This document shows, piece by piece, positions 41,650 to 51,385 of a DNA stretch of 64,000 nucleotides. This DNA comes from Hungatella sp. UBA5385. Its GTDB lineage: Bacteria > Bacillota > Clostridia > Lachnospirales > Lachnospiraceae. Where the stretch lies: positions 1 through 64,000 of the forward strand of contig DHOR01000048.1 in NCBI GenBank assembly GCA_002409995.1, read 5' to 3'. Numbering within the stretch: the stretch's first letter is position 1; every line of letters starts with the position of its first letter. The notes beneath the pieces are model-generated. The model made no database searches and was not told where the DNA came from. It saw only the letters and a program-made list of their open reading frames with translations. Made by a program: the position numbers and the translations under genes.

Positions 41650-42735
41650 CTATTTGCTGTGTTTTTCTTCAAAATCCTTCATAAATGCAACCAATGCCTC
41701 TACACCTTCTATTGGCATGGCATTATAGATGCTGGCGCGCATACCGCCTACACTTCTGTGTCCCTTTAAGTTCTCAAAGCCTGCTGCCTTAGATTCTTTA
41801 ACAAACAGAGCATCAAGCTCATCATCGCCTGTAACAAAAGGAACATTCATAAGAGAACGGTCTTCCTTAACAACGGTTCCTTTAAACATCTTGCTCTGAT
41901 CCAGGAAATCATAGAGAATTGCTGCTTTCTTCTCATTATATTCCTTCATTGCTTCCAGACCGCCCCGCTTCTTTAGCCATTTAAATACCTTGCCGCAGAT
42001 ATAGATGCCATAAGCAGGAGGTGTGTTATACATAGACCCGTTATCTGCATGAGTCTTATAACGAAGCATAGTAGGGGTTCCAGGAAGTACATCCTCTGTG
42101 ATTAAATCCTCACGGATAATTGCAATCACAACACCTGCAGGGCCGATATTCTTCTGAACACCGCCGTAAATCATGCCGTATTTTGTCACATCAACAGGTT
42201 CTGATAAAAAGCAGGAGGAAACGTCAGCAATCAGTGTTTTTCCCTTAGTATTAGGCAGTGTCTTAAACTTAGTACCATAAATGGTATTATTTTCACAGAT
42301 ATAAACATAATCCGCATTTTCAGAAATCGGTAAATCAGAACAATCAGGGATATAGCTGAAGGTTTTATCAGCACTGGAAGCAACTGCATTGGCTGTACCA
42401 AATAACTTCGCTTCCTGATAAGCTTTTTTCGCCCACTGTCCGGTTACGATATAATCGCCTACACCATTTTTAAAAAAGTTCATTGGAATCATGGCAAACT
42501 GCTGGGAAGCGCCGCCCTGAAGGAACAGCACCTTGTAATTATCAGGTATTCCCATTAAATCCCGCAGATCTGCTTCCGCTTCGTTGATAATGGTCTGGTA
42601 CATTTTGGAACGGTGGCTCATCTCCATTACGGACATACCGCAGCCCTTGTAATCCAGCATTTCTTCTGCTGCTTCTCTTAAGACTTCTTCCGGCAGAACT
42701 GCAGGTCCTGCTGAAAAATTATACACTCTGCTCAT
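41650..42735 (-). CDS. serC: phosphoserine aminotransferase
   Basis: The 361-residue protein opens VYNFSAGPAVLPEEVLREA and carries the PLP lysine Lys195 in GGVQKNIGPAG. The end PIEGVEALVAFMKDFEEKH is typical. It makes phosphoserine from 3-phosphohydroxypyruvate. The ilvB gene ends 48 bp upstream, so the amino acid genes may form one long operon. Confidence 0.96.
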   Translation of the reverse strand: MSRVYNFSAGPAVLPEEVLREAAEEMLDYKGCGMSVMEMSHRSKMYQTIINEAEADLRDLMGIPDNYKVLFLQGGASQQFAMIPMNFFKNGVGDYIVTGQWAKKAYQEAKLFGTANAVASSADKTFSYIPDCSDLPISENADYVYICENNTIYGTKFKTLPNTKGKTLIADVSSCFLSEPVDVTKYGMIYGGVQKNIGPAGVVIAIIREDLITEDVLPGTPTMLRYKTHADNGSMYNTPPAYGIYICGKVFKWLKKRGGLEAMKEYNEKKAAILYDFLDQSKMFKGTVVKEDRSLMNVPFVTGDDELDALFVKESKAAGFENLKGHRSVGGMRASIYNAMPIEGVEALVAFMKDFEEKHSK

Positions 42736-42783
42736 ATCATTTTCCTCCTCTTATTACTCATGGGCTTTCACCCTTTTATTGTA

Positions 42784-44466
42784 TCAGATTTTTAAATCCT
42801 CTGAATCAAAAGCATCTTCAATGGCAGCTCCTGGTGATACCATAGGAAATACCTTATCATCACTGTTGATCTGGCATTCAATTACTACAGGAATATTAAG
42901 CTCAATGGCCTCTTTTAAAATCGGTCCAAAGTCTTCCTTATTGGTTACACGATAAGCTTTTGCTCCCATTCCCTCTGCTACCTTCACAAAATCCACCTGG
43001 TCATTGAGAACTGTATGGGAATAGCGTTTTCCATAGTAAAGTGTCTGCCACTGACGAACCATACCAAGAACATGATTGTTTAAAATAACCTGAATCACTG
43101 GAATATTATAACGGGTAGCTGTTGCAATCTCATTCATATTCATTCGGAAACAGCCGTCTCCTGCAACATTGATTACCACCTTATCCTTACAGCCCATTTT
43201 AGCTCCAAGGGATGCGCCCAGTCCATAGCCCATAGTGCCAAGACCGCCTGAGGTAATTAATGATCTTGGGCGTCTGTATTTAAAATACTGAGCTGCCCAC
43301 ATCTGGTGCTGACCTACCTCTGTGGTAATAATAGCCTCTCCCTGTGTGATCTCATCTATCTGTTCGATAATATCAGGACCTGACAGAACTGTCTTATCAT
43401 ACCGCAGAGGATACATTTCCTTCAAGCGGTCAATATGAGCCAGCCATTCATCATGGTTCATTGGATCAAGCATTGTATTTAATTTTCTTAAAATGGTTTT
43501 TACATCGCCAATAACACTGGCATCTGTCTTAACATTCTTATTGATTTCTGCAGGGTCCACATCAAATTGAAGAATTTTAGCCTTTGATGCGAATTTGGCA
43601 GCATTGCCTGTTACACGGTCACTGAATCTTGCACCTATAACAATTAAAAGGTCACACTCTGTAATTCCCAAATTAGATGTCTTGGTTCCATGCATACCAA
43701 CCATACCAGTATACAGCTCATCTCTGCCGTCCACAACACCTTTCCCCATGAGACTGTCAGCTACAGGAGCCTGAATCTTATGGGCAAATGCTCTCACTTC
43801 CTCAGCAGCATCTGAGATAACAGCGCCGCCGCCTACGAAAACAAATGGCTTCTGTGATTTACGGATCATCTGAAGAGCCACATCAATATCCTCTTTTGTG
43901 ATGGTATCCTCCTGACGCAGAATAGGATCGGGAACCTTAGACTCATATTCATAGGAATTGGCTGTTACATCCTTTGTAATATCCACAAGAACCGGACCAG
44001 GTCTTCCTGTCTGTGCAATGGTGAATGCACGTCTCATAACATCAGCAAGCTTTGTTATATCTTTAACAATAAAATTATATTTAGTGATAGGCATTGTTAC
44101 GCCTGCAATATCGATCTCCTGAAAGCTGTCACGTCCCAGCATATTCACTGCCACGTTACAGGTAATAGCTACCATAGGAACTGAATCCATAAATGCAGTA
44201 GCAATTCCAGTTACCAGATTAGTAGCACCCGGACCAGAGGTTGCCAGACAGACTCCGACTTTTCCTGTTGCCCTTGCATACCCGTCTGCAGCATGGGAAG
44301 CTCCCTGCTCATGGGAAGTCAGTATATGGGTTATCTCATCCTGATGCTTATAAAGAGCATCATATATATTTAAAATCGTTCCGCCCGGATAGCCGAAGAC
44401 AGTGTCTACGCCCTGTTCCTTCAGGCATTCAATAACGATTTCTGCACCTGTCAATGTATTCTTCAT
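42784..44466 (-). CDS. ilvB: acetolactate synthase large subunit
   Basis: The 560-residue protein has the TPP glutamate Glu53 (SHEQGASHAADGYAR), the ALS motif RPGPVLVDITKDV, and the TPP-binding GDGCFRMNMNEIATATR ... NN motif. It makes acetolactate or acetohydroxybutyrate. The ilvN small subunit is not adjacent. RBS AAAGGAGGAGCGC precedes ATG. It is separated from ilvD by a palindromic repeat element. Confidence 0.96.
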   Translation of the reverse strand: MKNTLTGAEIVIECLKEQGVDTVFGYPGGTILNIYDALYKHQDEITHILTSHEQGASHAADGYARATGKVGVCLATSGPGATNLVTGIATAFMDSVPMVAITCNVAVNMLGRDSFQEIDIAGVTMPITKYNFIVKDITKLADVMRRAFTIAQTGRPGPVLVDITKDVTANSYEYESKVPDPILRQEDTITKEDIDVALQMIRKSQKPFVFVGGGAVISDAAEEVRAFAHKIQAPVADSLMGKGVVDGRDELYTGMVGMHGTKTSNLGITECDLLIVIGARFSDRVTGNAAKFASKAKILQFDVDPAEINKNVKTDASVIGDVKTILRKLNTMLDPMNHDEWLAHIDRLKEMYPLRYDKTVLSGPDIIEQIDEITQGEAIITTEVGQHQMWAAQYFKYRRPRSLITSGGLGTMGYGLGASLGAKMGCKDKVVINVAGDGCFRMNMNEIATATRYNIPVIQVILNNHVLGMVRQWQTLYYGKRYSHTVLNDQVDFVKVAEGMGAKAYRVTNKEDFGPILKEAIELNIPVVIECQINSDDKVFPMVSPGAAIEDAFDSEDLKI

Positions 44467-44493
44467 ACTTTGCGCTCCTCCTTTTTTTCATAC

Positions 44494-44549
44494 GGGGTTC
44501 GACCCTTTTCATGAGGGGTTCGACCCTTTTTGAAAAGGGTCGAACCCCT
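44494..44549. repeat. GGGGTTCGACCC palindromic repeat between ilvD and ilvB
   Basis: GGGGTTCGACCCTTTT occurs twice (44494-44509, 44515-44530), and the inverse AAAAGGGTCGAACCCC follows (44533-44548). The last two arms form a 17-bp perfect hairpin with a 2-base loop. A further single ggggttcgaccc lies at 30474-30485. There is no T tract in either direction, so a repetitive extragenic element is more likely than a terminator. Confidence 0.7.
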
Positions 44550-44561
44550 GTTGTAAATAAT

Positions 44562-46223
44562 TTAAATCTTAAGTATTGCACCCTTACATGCCGGCGCAGC
44601 CATAGCTGCGTAACGGGCAAGATAACCTGTGGTTACTTCCGGTGTTCTTGGCTGCCATTTAGCTTTTCTTGCTGCCATCTCTTCATCGGATACCTTCACA
44701 TCAAGTCTGCAATTATCAATATCAATAGAAATAATATCCCCTTCTTCCACAAGGGCGATAGGTCCGCCTACTGCCGCTTCCGGACATGCATGACCAATGG
44801 ATGCACCTCTGGAGGCACCGCTGAAACGTCCATCTGTAATTAAAGCTACAGAAGAACCAAGTCCCATCCCTGCAATGGCAGAAGTAGGATTCAGCATCTC
44901 TCTCATACCAGGACCGCCTTTGGGCCCTTCATATCGGATAACAATAACATCTCCTGCTACAATCTTGCCGCCCTTGATAGCATCAATAGCATCCTCTTCA
45001 CAATCAAAAACTCTTGCAGGGCCTTCATGCTGTAACATCTCAGGTGCAACTGCGGAACGTTTCACAACTGCTGAATCAGGTGCTAAATTGCCCTTTAATA
45101 CAGCAATACCGCCTGTAGCACTATAAGGGTTCTCCACTGGACGAATGACCTCAGGGTCCTTATTCACACAGTCTACAATGTTTTCACCCACTGTTTTACC
45201 TGTCACTGTCATACAATCCAGATTTAAAAGCCCCAGCTTGCTGATCTCCTTCATAACTGCATAAATTCCACCTGCTTCATTTAAATCTTCTATGTAAGTA
45301 GGACCTGCAGGTGCCAAATGGCACAGGTTTGGAGTCTTAGCGCTGATTTCATTAGCTATATCCACATTTAAATCCACACCAGCTTCATAGGCAATAGCAG
45401 GCAAATGAAGCATACTGTTGGTACTGCATCCAAGAGCCATATCCATAGTCAGGGCATTCTGGAATGCCTTCTCTGTCATAATATCCTTCGGACAGATATT
45501 CTTACGATACATATCCATAACAGCCATACCTGCATGTTTTGCAAGCTTCAGTCTCTCAGAATATACTGCCGGAATGGTACCGTTGCCTTTCAGTCCCATA
45601 CCCAGAACCTCAGTGAGACAGTTCATACTGTTGGCTGTATACATACCGGAACAGGAACCGCAGGTAGGACACGCCTTGTTTTCATATTCCTTAACCTCTT
45701 CCTCACTCATAGTTCCTGCTGTATAGGAACCAACTGCTTCAAACATGCTGGAAAGGCTGGTTTTATGTCCCTGCACACGGCCAGCTAACATTGGTCCGCC
45801 GCTGACGAACACTGTGGGTACATTAATACGAGCTGCTGCCATCAAAAGCCCAGGAACGTTCTTATCACAGTTAGGAACCATAACAAGAGCGTCAAATGCA
45901 TGTGCCTTTGCCAGACATTCTGTAGAATCTGCAACTAAGTCTCTGGTCACAAGAGAATACTTCATTCCAATATGTCCCATTGCAATTCCGTCACAGACAG
46001 CAATAGCGGGTACCATAACCGGTGTACCGCCTGCCATGGCAACGCCAATCTTCACTGCATCAACAATTTTATCAAGGTTCATATGACCGGGAACAATCTC
46101 ATTATAGGAACTGACAATGCCGACTAATGGTCTCTCCATCTCTTCCTCAGTCATTCCCAACGCATTAAATAAGGAACGGTGAGGTGCCTGCTGCATTCCT
46201 TTTTTTACTGAATCACTCTTCAT
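44562..46223 (-). CDS. ilvD: dihydroxy-acid dehydratase
   Basis: The 553-residue protein has the family motifs CDKNVPG (Cys119) and CPTCGSCSGMYTANSMNC (Cys185, 188, 191), which include Fe-S ligands. Its N-terminus has SSYNEIVPGH and lacks the extra Cys of [2Fe-2S] members, so a [4Fe-4S] enzyme is likely (inference). It catalyses the third step of valine and isoleucine synthesis. ilvC is not in the window. Confidence 0.96.
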   Translation of the reverse strand: MKSDSVKKGMQQAPHRSLFNALGMTEEEMERPLVGIVSSYNEIVPGHMNLDKIVDAVKIGVAMAGGTPVMVPAIAVCDGIAMGHIGMKYSLVTRDLVADSTECLAKAHAFDALVMVPNCDKNVPGLLMAAARINVPTVFVSGGPMLAGRVQGHKTSLSSMFEAVGSYTAGTMSEEEVKEYENKACPTCGSCSGMYTANSMNCLTEVLGMGLKGNGTIPAVYSERLKLAKHAGMAVMDMYRKNICPKDIMTEKAFQNALTMDMALGCSTNSMLHLPAIAYEAGVDLNVDIANEISAKTPNLCHLAPAGPTYIEDLNEAGGIYAVMKEISKLGLLNLDCMTVTGKTVGENIVDCVNKDPEVIRPVENPYSATGGIAVLKGNLAPDSAVVKRSAVAPEMLQHEGPARVFDCEEDAIDAIKGGKIVAGDVIVIRYEGPKGGPGMREMLNPTSAIAGMGLGSSVALITDGRFSGASRGASIGHACPEAAVGGPIALVEEGDIISIDIDNCRLDVKVSDEEMAARKAKWQPRTPEVTTGYLARYAAMAAPACKGAILKI

Positions 46224-46395
46224 ACTGCTGCACTCTCCTTTTCTTTCTAAAATTCCTGTTTATCTTATTCTTTTGCCAGATATGGAAATCCGGGAGCAGG
46301 GGAAATATCAAGTGTCCCTTCTGCTACCGGCATTCATTCTACTATCATGGTACTTCAAACATACCTTCTTGTAAATACCTTCTGATAAATTAGTG

Positions 46396-47478
46396 TCAAA
46401 TCCTCTCTGCGATTAAATCTCCCATTTTGGAAGTTGCCACTTTCTCACAGCCCTCTGACCAGATATCTCCAGTCCTGTACCCCTCTGCCAATACCTTCTC
46501 CACTGCTGCCTCTACAGCATCAGCCTCTTCATCAAGGTCAAAGGAATAGCGAAGCATCATTGCTGCTGAAAGAATGGTTGCAATAGGATTGGCAATATCT
46601 TTACCTGCAATATCAGGTGCTGAACCGTGGCTTGGCTCATACATGCCGAATTTGCCTTCATTTAAGCTTGCAGAAGACAACATTCCGATGGAACCTGTAA
46701 TCATGCTTGCTTCATCTGATAAAATGTCTCCAAACATATTCTCAGTAAGAATCACATCAAACTGTCCCGGATTCATCACCAGCTGCATGGCGCAGTTGTC
46801 AACCAGCATATGAGAGAGTGTCACTTCCGGATAATCCACAGCTACCTCTTCCACTACCTGCCTCCACAGTCTAGATGAGTCAAGGACATTTGCCTTATCT
46901 ACGCTTATGACTCGTTTTTTCCGCTTCATGGCAATATCAAAAGCTTTGATGGCAATTCTGCGAATCTCGTTTTCATTATATGTAAGTGTATCCATAGCTG
47001 TCCTGACACCGTCAATCACTTCTGTATGGCGTTCTCCGAAATAAAGACCACCTGTTAATTCTCTCATAATTACCATATCAAAGCCATCTCCAATAATATC
47101 CTTTTTTAATGGACAGGCTTCCGAAAGTTCTTTATAAAGATAAGCAGGTCTGATATTGGCAAATAAGTTAAGTCCCTTACGGATTGCCAGAAGCCCTGCC
47201 TCAGGTCTTAAATTAGGCGCCACATCATACCATCTGGAATTGCCCACATCTCCGCCAACTGCTCCCAGAAGGACGGAATCACTGTTCCTGGCTGTCTCAA
47301 GGGCCTCCTCTGTTAAAGGAACACCATGGGCATCAATGGAGACACCGCCTAATAAAACCTCTGTATACTGAAATTCATGGCCATAAATACTGCCCACTAT
47401 ATCAAGAATTTTTCTGGCTTCTCTCACTATCTCCGGACCTATTCCGTCGCCAGGAATCACTGAAATGTTATAATTCAT
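46396..47478 (-). CDS. leuB: 3-isopropylmalate dehydrogenase
   Basis: The 360-residue protein opens ISVIPGDGIGPEIVREA and has RELTGGLYFGERH, the metal-binding DILSDEASMITGSIGML-type block and EPSHGSAPDIAGKDIANP. It oxidises and decarboxylates 3-isopropylmalate in leucine synthesis. It is the first gene of the minus-strand amino acid cluster and has its own good promoter. leuA, leuC and leuD are not next to it. Confidence 0.96.
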   Translation of the reverse strand: MNYNISVIPGDGIGPEIVREARKILDIVGSIYGHEFQYTEVLLGGVSIDAHGVPLTEEALETARNSDSVLLGAVGGDVGNSRWYDVAPNLRPEAGLLAIRKGLNLFANIRPAYLYKELSEACPLKKDIIGDGFDMVIMRELTGGLYFGERHTEVIDGVRTAMDTLTYNENEIRRIAIKAFDIAMKRKKRVISVDKANVLDSSRLWRQVVEEVAVDYPEVTLSHMLVDNCAMQLVMNPGQFDVILTENMFGDILSDEASMITGSIGMLSSASLNEGKFGMYEPSHGSAPDIAGKDIANPIATILSAAMMLRYSFDLDEEADAVEAAVEKVLAEGYRTGDIWSEGCEKVATSKMGDLIAERI

Positions 47479-47526
47479 CCCGTTTTCTCCCCTCTGTCAC
47501 TGTACTATGCTAATGTATTTCCTCTC

Positions 47527-47555
47527 ATCATAGAACATTTGTCAGGATTTTTCAA
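47527..47555 (-). promoter_or_regulatory. promoter of the leuB-ilvD-ilvB-serC-serA cluster
   Basis: On the minus strand TTGAAA (47555-47550), a 17-bp spacer and TATGAT (47532-47527) lie 49 bp before the leuB ATG. The leader is too short for a T-box or riboswitch, so control must be at initiation. Confidence 0.75.
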
Positions 47556-47998
47556 CTAGATTAACGGTTTTTCCTGAAAATCAGTATACTATATTGGAAT
47601 CATATGTATAAGCTCAGGTTATAAAACCATTTCTCTGCAAATTTGTGTTTATATATCAGCCTACAATTATTAGAGAAAAATGGTAAGTTATTAATACAAT
47701 TGGATTAATTGAATGTTAATGGGCCTGGGATAGTATGAAAAAAAGAAAAAAGATATCTTAGAGCGTCATGATTTGGGGGCTTGTACTTAAAATTTGACTA
47801 GCGTTTTTTCCAGAAAAAGCAATCCTGTATTATTAATGAAGGTTTAATTACTTCAAAAATACGTTTTCTTATAGTTAATATTTATCTAAAGACCATACAG
47901 GATTACAAACGTCATTAATCGTGAACCTGTATGGTCAATTGTTAATTTTGCTTTAAGCATATCAAGTGTTCAGAACTCAAAACAATTTTTCTGTTTTT
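47556..47998. other. gene-free stretch upstream of leuB
   Basis: About 440 bp of AT-rich sequence without a credible gene. It holds an 11-bp inverted repeat GACCATACAGG / CCTGTATGGTC (47891-47901, 47926-47936) around a 24-base loop. This could terminate the lipoprotein gene on the minus strand. A nearby AATCCTGTAT fragment resembles part of the stem. Confidence 0.5.
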
Positions 47999-48493
47999 TT
48001 ACTCTAATGGAAATTTTTCCTTCGTATTAGCCTTAATTGTGATATTTTTCATATCTTCATCTTCATCTATTACTCTGATTTTAAAACTTCCCTTTGCATT
48101 ATTACCTACTATTTTTATTATATTCGTACCTTTTTCCAAATTGAATACTATTTCATCATCAAAACCTCCCTCTATAGTAGATGTTATTTCTTTATCAGGA
48201 GAAATTAATACGACTTTAAAGTCCCCTCTTGTTATCTCTGCCTCATATGAACATTTTAGTTCTGTATCTTCAAAAGCCTCAATTGTCCAGATTGTATCAA
48301 ATCCTGAAAAGCTGATTTCTAAGCTAACCTCATTGTCCTTTATCTCCCCTTTGCGGTTTGAATAATCATAACTATCTGACTCACCAACAACTTTTTCATC
48401 GTTATTATAATAACGACCTTGAGGTGAATAGCAACCACTTAAAAACAGGCTGATTATAACAATGCACAAAATCAAATTTCTTTTCATCATCAT
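47999..48493 (-). CDS. small lipoprotein of unknown function
   Basis: The start is one of three successive ATG codons (48493, 48490, 48487) behind AGAGGG. The roughly 164-residue product has a type II signal peptide (LILCIVIISLFLSGC, lipid on Cys). The mature part is acidic and beta-rich (FSGFDTIWTIEAFEDTEL, KGSFKIRVIDEDED). I recognise no family. It probably sits on the outer face of the membrane. Confidence 0.65.
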   Translation of the reverse strand: MMMKRNLILCIVIISLFLSGCYSPQGRYYNNDEKVVGESDSYDYSNRKGEIKDNEVSLEISFSGFDTIWTIEAFEDTELKCSYEAEITRGDFKVVLISPDKEITSTIEGGFDDEIVFNLEKGTNIIKIVGNNAKGSFKIRVIDEDEDMKNITIKANTKEKFPLE

Positions 48494-48590
48494 TTTCCCT
48501 CTCAAACTAGATTTAAAATTTTAGATACTGAATAAAACTTTGATTTTTTTTTGTAAATGTCCTTTAATTACTCTTTTTTGACCTCATATT

Positions 48591-49448
48591 TCAGTCAAAT
48601 TCATCACTGTTTATTTTAAAAAACTCATAATAGCTACGTACATTCTCCAGTTCTGTCCATCTCTTTATATCAACAGGATTCTCATCAAGATCATAAATCT
48701 TCGCCCCCCGCAGAGCAAGCAGAAATGGGGAATGAGTTGATATCACAAACTGACAGCCAAAAAACCGTGCAGAATCCTCAACAAAACCTTTTAATTCTAA
48801 CTGTCTATTAGGAGACAGGCTGTTTTCAGGCTCATCTAATAAATATAAACCATTTTCACCGATTTTCTCTGTAAAATATTTAAATGCACTTTCTCCATTG
48901 GAATATTCCCTGACATTGTCCATCAGTTCTTCCCTTACATACCTTGACTGGGTCAATCTTCTGGAATTATTAACTTTTTTCAGTTTATCATAATCGTCTA
49001 AAGATTTCAATTGAAACTTAGAGTATTTAGATTCCAGATACTCTTCAAACACATTTTCTCTTTTCAGATCGATTCCTTCATTTAAATTCCGTATATTTAG
49101 CATATAGTCAAATACATCATCACTTGTTATAATTCTGCTGTTCTTCGGAATCTTAGTTTTAAGATGAGCTTCACAAAGCTGCAAATAGTCAGGATAAAAA
49201 TTGGATTTATTAAAAATGGAATCACGCTTAATTCCCATCTTTTCAGCAATCACATTTAATGCGGTTGATTTTCCGCACCCATTTCCTCCATATAAAATAG
49301 TCACCGGCTCAAAATCAATTCTCTCAAACCCATGTCTCGACAGAACCCTAAAAGGATAAAATGAATCATAGCATGTTCTTTTTGTCTCTAAAAAAATATT
49401 ATACTCGCTTTCTGCATCGGGAAAAGTGAAGTAATCTAAATAAACCAT
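48591..49448 (-). CDS. AAA-family ATPase (AAA_21-like)
   Basis: The 285-residue protein has Walker A GGNGCGKST (about 54-62), a signature-like helix (SNGESAFKYFTEKI), and Walker B LYLLDEPENSLSP (about 202-214), then FVISTHSPFLLALRG with the switch His. The family is the ABC/SMC-like single ATPase type, used in defence systems, repair and regulation. No partner gene is adjacent. The function remains open. Confidence 0.8.
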   Translation of the reverse strand: MVYLDYFTFPDAESEYNIFLETKRTCYDSFYPFRVLSRHGFERIDFEPVTILYGGNGCGKSTALNVIAEKMGIKRDSIFNKSNFYPDYLQLCEAHLKTKIPKNSRIITSDDVFDYMLNIRNLNEGIDLKRENVFEEYLESKYSKFQLKSLDDYDKLKKVNNSRRLTQSRYVREELMDNVREYSNGESAFKYFTEKIGENGLYLLDEPENSLSPNRQLELKGFVEDSARFFGCQFVISTHSPFLLALRGAKIYDLDENPVDIKRWTELENVRSYYEFFKINSDEFD

Positions 49449-49595
49449 GTCTCCTCCTGGATAAATATACTACTTAAGATTATACCGAACCCGATCACAC
49501 TAATCAAATGATTTCATATCTCATTCCATTTCCCTATTTACAAAGAATCAGTTTCCGTCTACAATTTTTAATAAGATAGGGAAAGAAAGGTGAAA

Positions 49596-50078
49596 ATGAT
49601 GATACTAAGAGATTACCACCCCAAAGACTGTAAAGAAATGGCAAATTTATTTTATCAAACAGTCCATTCAATCAACAGAAAGGATTATTCTGAGGAGCAG
49701 CTTCATGCATGGGCTACAGGAAAAGTGGACTATGACAGATGGAATGCTTCCTTTTTAAAGCATAAAACCATAGTGGCAGAGATCAATGGTAAAATTGTAG
49801 GATTTGGGGATATGGATGAAACCGGTTATCTGGACCGCCTCTATGTACATAAGGATTTTCAGGGGCAAAATATTGCATCTTCCATTTGCAGGAAACTGGA
49901 GCAGTCAGCGAAAGCCGATACTTATATCACTCACGCCTCCATAACTGCAAAACCCTTTTTTGAAAAAATGGGATATGAGGTAGTAAAAGAGCAAGAAGTG
50001 GAACGAGATGGAATTAAACTTAAAAATTACGTAATGAAGAAACATCACAGGAGGCAAGAGGTGGTTCACTATGATTAA
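49596..50078 (+). CDS. GNAT-family acetyltransferase
   Basis: I use ATG 49596 behind AAAGGTG; a GTG six bases upstream is the alternative. The 160-residue protein has the GNAT features: FGDMDETGYLDRLYVHKDFQGQNIASSIC in shortened form (YLDRLYVHKDFQGQ, motif A) and ITAKPFFEKMGYE at the C-terminal side. It acetylates an unknown amine. It overlaps the next gene by 8 bp. Confidence 0.85.
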   Translation: MMILRDYHPKDCKEMANLFYQTVHSINRKDYSEEQLHAWATGKVDYDRWNASFLKHKTIVAEINGKIVGFGDMDETGYLDRLYVHKDFQGQNIASSICRKLEQSAKADTYITHASITAKPFFEKMGYEVVKEQEVERDGIKLKNYVMKKHHRRQEVVHYD

Positions 50079-50736
50079 GAAATCAGACCTTTTATATTTT
50101 CACAGCCATAACACTCTGATGAAAGAGGAGGATTTCCTATACATCCTACCATGTGAGCCTTTAAGACCTTACATCTCCCACTATACCATTACATTTCCCA
50201 ACAAACAGTGTATATCGGATAACTACACCGTTATTCCAAATGCAGGCTCCACCATTGTCTTTGGATTTGATGGCAGCAGCATAGGAAACACACTGTTTGG
50301 GACAAGTACTCTGTCAAACAAAGTCGGAGAGGAAGCCAATTCATACCAGATGATTCTGATTATCGCTTTAAACCCCTGTGGATTATCTCATTTTGTTAAA
50401 ATCAATCAGTCAGAACTGACAGACAGAATCCTTCCTCTGGAAGATGTAGATATCCATTTATATAGAAGGATTTATAACGCATTTGAAACTTCTATTACTA
50501 TAGACGAGATTCTTCATAAAATAGATTGCCTTTTTCTCTCCTCTCTGGGACAAAAAACAATGAACGATGAATTAAAACTGGCAGTGGATAGGACCATGAA
50601 CAGCAATACTCCCCTTACTGTGAAGGAATTGTCCCAGTCCGTCTGCTACAGTCAGCGTCATTTAAACAGGATTTTTCAGCAGGTTATCTGTAGAGGAAAC
50701 CGCAAAACGTACTATGTATCCTGTGGAATTTGTTAA
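50071..50736 (+). pseudogene. AraC-type regulator, C-terminal HTH broken
   Basis: The 221-residue frame resembles an AraC regulator with an N-terminal effector domain (about 25-150, opening LPCEPLRPYISHYTITF). The first helix-turn-helix ends at VCYSQRHLNRIFQQV, after which the frame turns into an unrelated tail CRGNRKTYYVSCGIC. Shifting one base at about 50690 gives another short tail with a stop after 21 codons. The second HTH is missing, so DNA binding is doubtful. I take it as a decayed or truncated regulator. Confidence 0.6.
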
Positions 50737-50767
50737 ATCCTTTATTTAGTACTTATGGAAATAGGCA

Positions 50768-50847
50768 AAGAGCTGTCGCATGATGAGATTTATATCAACC
50801 AATTATTAGTTGACATAAAACACCCTTGCAACAGCTCTTATTTTTTA
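50768..50847 (+). terminator. terminator between the AraC fragment and DUF3788
   Basis: AAGAGCTGTCGCA and TGCAACAGCTCTT form a 13-bp stem with one mismatch, followed by ATTTTTT. The long loop is 46 bases. It converges with the DUF3788 gene end at 50845. Confidence 0.65.
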
Positions 50848-51276
50848 CTTTTTAGAAATCTTCCCTCTTTTAATTGCAATACACCGTTTCACATCTTCCA
50901 GTCGATCTTCATCTTCCAGCTCAATCTGCAGCCATTTCTGTCCCATACCTTCAGGGGTATCCATGGCTAAATTCTGCAAATACTCACTCATCTGAGGCAG
51001 TTCTTCATCAAACCTGTCTTTCTCATGTTTTCCAATAACAACCAGAACCCAGAGAAACCCTTCAAATGGATACATAGTACATAGATTCTTCCCTGCTTTT
51101 TTAAACTTTACATTCCAGCCAGGCCAGGCACATCTGCTGAATTCAAAGGTGGGCTTTGTCTCATAAGTATCTATTACATAATCAGTTACCATTTTCCACA
51201 CTGGATTTCTAATATAATCTCCCATCAGTTCCAGGGTAGGAATCTGTGATGGATTCATTTTATCCCAATCAGCCAT
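50845..51276 (-). CDS. DUF3788 protein
   Basis: ATG 51276 follows AAGGAGTGTGAAAAT. The 143-residue product has the DUF3788 outline: PTFEFSRCAWPGWNVKFKKAGKNLCTMYP (key parts CAWPGWNVKFKK and LCTMYP) and GMGQKWLQIELED. The family is widespread in Firmicutes and resembles small ligand-binding SRPBCC-like folds, but no function is assigned. Confidence 0.75.
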   Translation of the reverse strand: MADWDKMNPSQIPTLELMGDYIRNPVWKMVTDYVIDTYETKPTFEFSRCAWPGWNVKFKKAGKNLCTMYPFEGFLWVLVVIGKHEKDRFDEELPQMSEYLQNLAMDTPEGMGQKWLQIELEDEDRLEDVKRCIAIKRGKISKK

Positions 51277-51385
51277 ATTTTCACACTCCTTTGTAAGAAT
51301 CATATCACAGATAATATGAAAGCAGTATGTCATATTTAGGAATATTATGAAACTTTTGTTTCCAGTGTTCTAATGCTCTAGTGCT

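Noticed and set aside
44429..44620. Small frame with repeated KRVEP
   Set aside because: It arises from the palindromic repeat and overlaps ilvD and ilvB; no RBS or conservation is visible.
47479..47998. T-box, leader peptide or riboswitch before leuB
   Set aside because: The promoter lies only about 50 bp upstream, and no T-box or leucine-rich leader peptide is seen.
48591..49448. Stand-alone defence ATPase system (such as Gabija or OLD type)
   Set aside because: No nuclease or helicase partner is adjacent and no TOPRIM domain is visible, so a defence role cannot be claimed.
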